Assembly (NCBI GenBank): GCA_016791365.1
Contig: JAEUMT010000045.1
Span: 1 to 64,000 of the forward strand
Reading direction: 5' to 3'
From: Hyphomonadaceae bacterium
Lineage (GTDB): Bacteria > Pseudomonadota > Alphaproteobacteria > Caulobacterales > Aquidulcibacteraceae
Length of the DNA stretch: 64,000 bases
Shown here: one piece after another, positions 63,107-64,000 of the stretch
Numbering within the stretch: the stretch's first letter is position 1
How the letters are laid out: each line of letters opens with the position of its first letter
Program-made: the position numbers and the translations under genes
Notes under the pieces: model-generated
What the model saw: only the letters and a program-made list of their open reading frames with translations
Database searches by the model: none
What the model was told of the DNA's origin: nothing

Positions 63107-63583
63107 CTAAATCCGCCGCTCGTCGATTCGATTGCCGACCGCGCCCAGAAGCGTCCGCCAGTGCTCCGCCTGGCGCATCTGGAAAACGACCAGCGGGAAG
63201 CCATGACGCGCCGCGTGCTCCGGCGGAATGGCGTCCCAGCCGCGATGCTCCACGGTAACCCGCGCCCCGGCCCCGAGGGGCTCGAACCGGACTTCAACAT
63301 ACGTCGTCTGGTCGGACGCGAACGTGCCCTGGCGCCATGTGAACGCCAGACGTTCACCGGGGACCCACGCCGTGATGCGGCCGATCTCAAACGATTTGCC
63401 GTTGGGCAGATCCGTCACCAATCGTCCGCCTTCACCGGGCTCGAACCGCAGGACGCCATCCCCACGCGGGGTGATCTGGAAGAGCCCGTTCGGCTTCCAC
63501 CACGCGGCGATCTCCTGCGTGAAGACCTCGAACGCCTCCAGCGGAGTCGCACTCACACGCAGCGAGACGATGACGGCGCTCAC
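63107..63583 (-). CDS. SRPBCC/AHSA1 domain protein
   Basis: 158 residues. START-like fold: VSATPLEAFEVFTQEIAAWWKPNGLF, GKSFEIGRITAWVPGERLAFTW, VTVEHRGWDAIPPEHAARHG. Typical partner of ArsR-type regulators in alphaproteobacteria; ligand unknown. GTG start at 63583 overlaps the regulator stop (GTGA). Confidence 0.88.
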   Translation of the reverse strand: MSAVIVSLRVSATPLEAFEVFTQEIAAWWKPNGLFQITPRGDGVLRFEPGEGGRLVTDLPNGKSFEIGRITAWVPGERLAFTWRQGTFASDQTTYVEVRFEPLGAGARVTVEHRGWDAIPPEHAARHGFPLVVFQMRQAEHWRTLLGAVGNRIDERRI

Positions 63584-63915
63584 TTGCGCTTTTTCTCCAC
63601 GTGCGCCTTGAACGAGGCGAGTTGATCGGTCCACATCCGCTCGGTATCGGCGAGCCACTTCTTTAGGTCGGCCATTGCGCCATCCTTGAGCGTGTAGATG
63701 CGCACGCGTGCGTCAAACTCCGGGTGCGTCTCCTCAACCAGGCCGCTTTGCTTCAATTCGCGCAAATGCCGGCTCATCGCCGGGGCGGGCAGACCCAGCG
63801 CTTCCGCTAACTCGCCGGCGCGGCGCGGGCGCTGACCGAGCAGCTCGACCGCGCGCCGCCGATGCGGATCGGCGAGCGCGGCGAGTGTCTGATCGATGTT
63901 GCGTTTAGCGCTCAC
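63580..63915 (-). CDS. ArsR-family transcriptional regulator
   Basis: 111 residues. Winged helix: LADPHRRRAVELLGQRPRRAGELAEALGLPAPAMSRHLRELKQSGLVEE. No cysteine metal site is present, so it belongs to the SRPBCC-linked ArsR group rather than the metal sensors. GTG start at 63915 overlaps the upstream stop as GTGA; likely regulates this small operon. Confidence 0.9.
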   Translation of the reverse strand: MSAKRNIDQTLAALADPHRRRAVELLGQRPRRAGELAEALGLPAPAMSRHLRELKQSGLVEETHPEFDARVRIYTLKDGAMADLKKWLADTERMWTDQLASFKAHVEKKRK

Positions 63916-64000
63916 AGACGCCTCTGCGTCCGCACGCCGCCACCCATGGCTTTGTCCCATTCGGCCGGCGTCATTTCCTGGACGGTGACGCCAAATGTCC
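63912..64000 (-). CDS. 3' end of an unknown gene (cut by window)
   Basis: Only the last 28-29 codons are in the window: TFGVTVQEMTPAEWDKAMGG, ending in QRRL. It stops in the GTGA that starts the ArsR gene, so it is the upstream partner of that operon. Too short to assign. Confidence 0.55.
   Translation of the reverse strand, partial: TFGVTVQEMTPAEWDKAMGGGVRTQRRL

Overview
This is a high-GC stretch of alphaproteobacterial chromosome. The gene content points to Caulobacterales or a close relative: a CC0125/CC1285-type lipoprotein, a DUF4167 protein, an ATP12 chaperone, COQ7-type ubiquinone hydroxylase, Bpt transferase, and an IscR-led SUF operon with no ISC scaffold. The order is inferred; no species is claimed. 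Genes are packed tightly. About 18 same-strand pairs overlap by ATGA, GTGA or TTGA, and four convergent pairs overlap by exactly their stop codons. I found no insertion sequence, integrase, CRISPR array or rRNA. There is one tRNA, tRNA-Leu(CAA).

Layout. 1-2.0 kb: NAD(P)HX repair enzyme (cut by the window edge) coupled to a histidine phosphatase. 2.2-4.0 kb: glnB-glnA and a clear terminator. 4.1-5.2 kb: two exported proteins. 5.4-7.5 kb: parE. 7.5-9.2 kb: cold-shock/fasciclin pair and small unknown genes. 9.4-14.5 kb: DEAD-box helicase, coniferyl-aldehyde-type dehydrogenase, diguanylate cyclase, enoyl-CoA hydratase. 14.5-22.3 kb: an eleven-gene SUF iron-sulfur operon (iscR, NifS-like desulfurase, sufB, lipoprotein, two-helix membrane protein, sufC, sufD, sufS, sufT, sufA, TfoX-like), read leftwards from a near-consensus IscR box. 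23-33 kb: DUF4167, prmC, prfA, unknown, ispG, rodZ-like, ptsP, lysC, with ubiG divergent. 33-39.8 kb: cupin lipoprotein, DUF1178, nitrilase-like, glutaredoxin, comF, methyltransferase, GNAT, coq7, dsbB, DedA-like. 39.9-45.2 kb: tRNA-Leu, SLC13 permease, gshB, class II DAHP synthase, MgtC/DUF4010. 45.3-52.9 kb: the most accessory part, with two different TIR-domain genes among msrB, bpt, a cupin, a lipoprotein and a RibD-like reductase, plus palindromic repeats. 52.9-64 kb: pccB, ATP12, a TPR/2OG-oxygenase, two RluA synthases, crcB, rarA, a VOC protein, a DegP/Q protease and an ArsR/SRPBCC operon.

Three things stand out. (1) The comF/methyltransferase divergent region is made almost wholly of two inverted copies of one structured element (9-bp stem, 4-nt bulge, 15-bp stem, 23-24-nt loop). 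The copies differ at four inner-stem positions and every difference is compensated on the other arm. The methyltransferase start codon lies in one loop. (2) A TIR-ParA fusion is coupled by ATGA to a small lysine-rich protein, a plausible NAD-linked defence or signalling pair. A membrane-anchored TIR protein with SH3-like and barrel-like C-terminal regions lies 4 kb away. (3) A palindromic repeat of about 140 nt sits in frame inside ubiG and adds about 45 residues.

Start codons were chosen from family alignment from memory, Shine-Dalgarno spacing and overlap with upstream stops. Family calls come from recognised motifs, not from searches.
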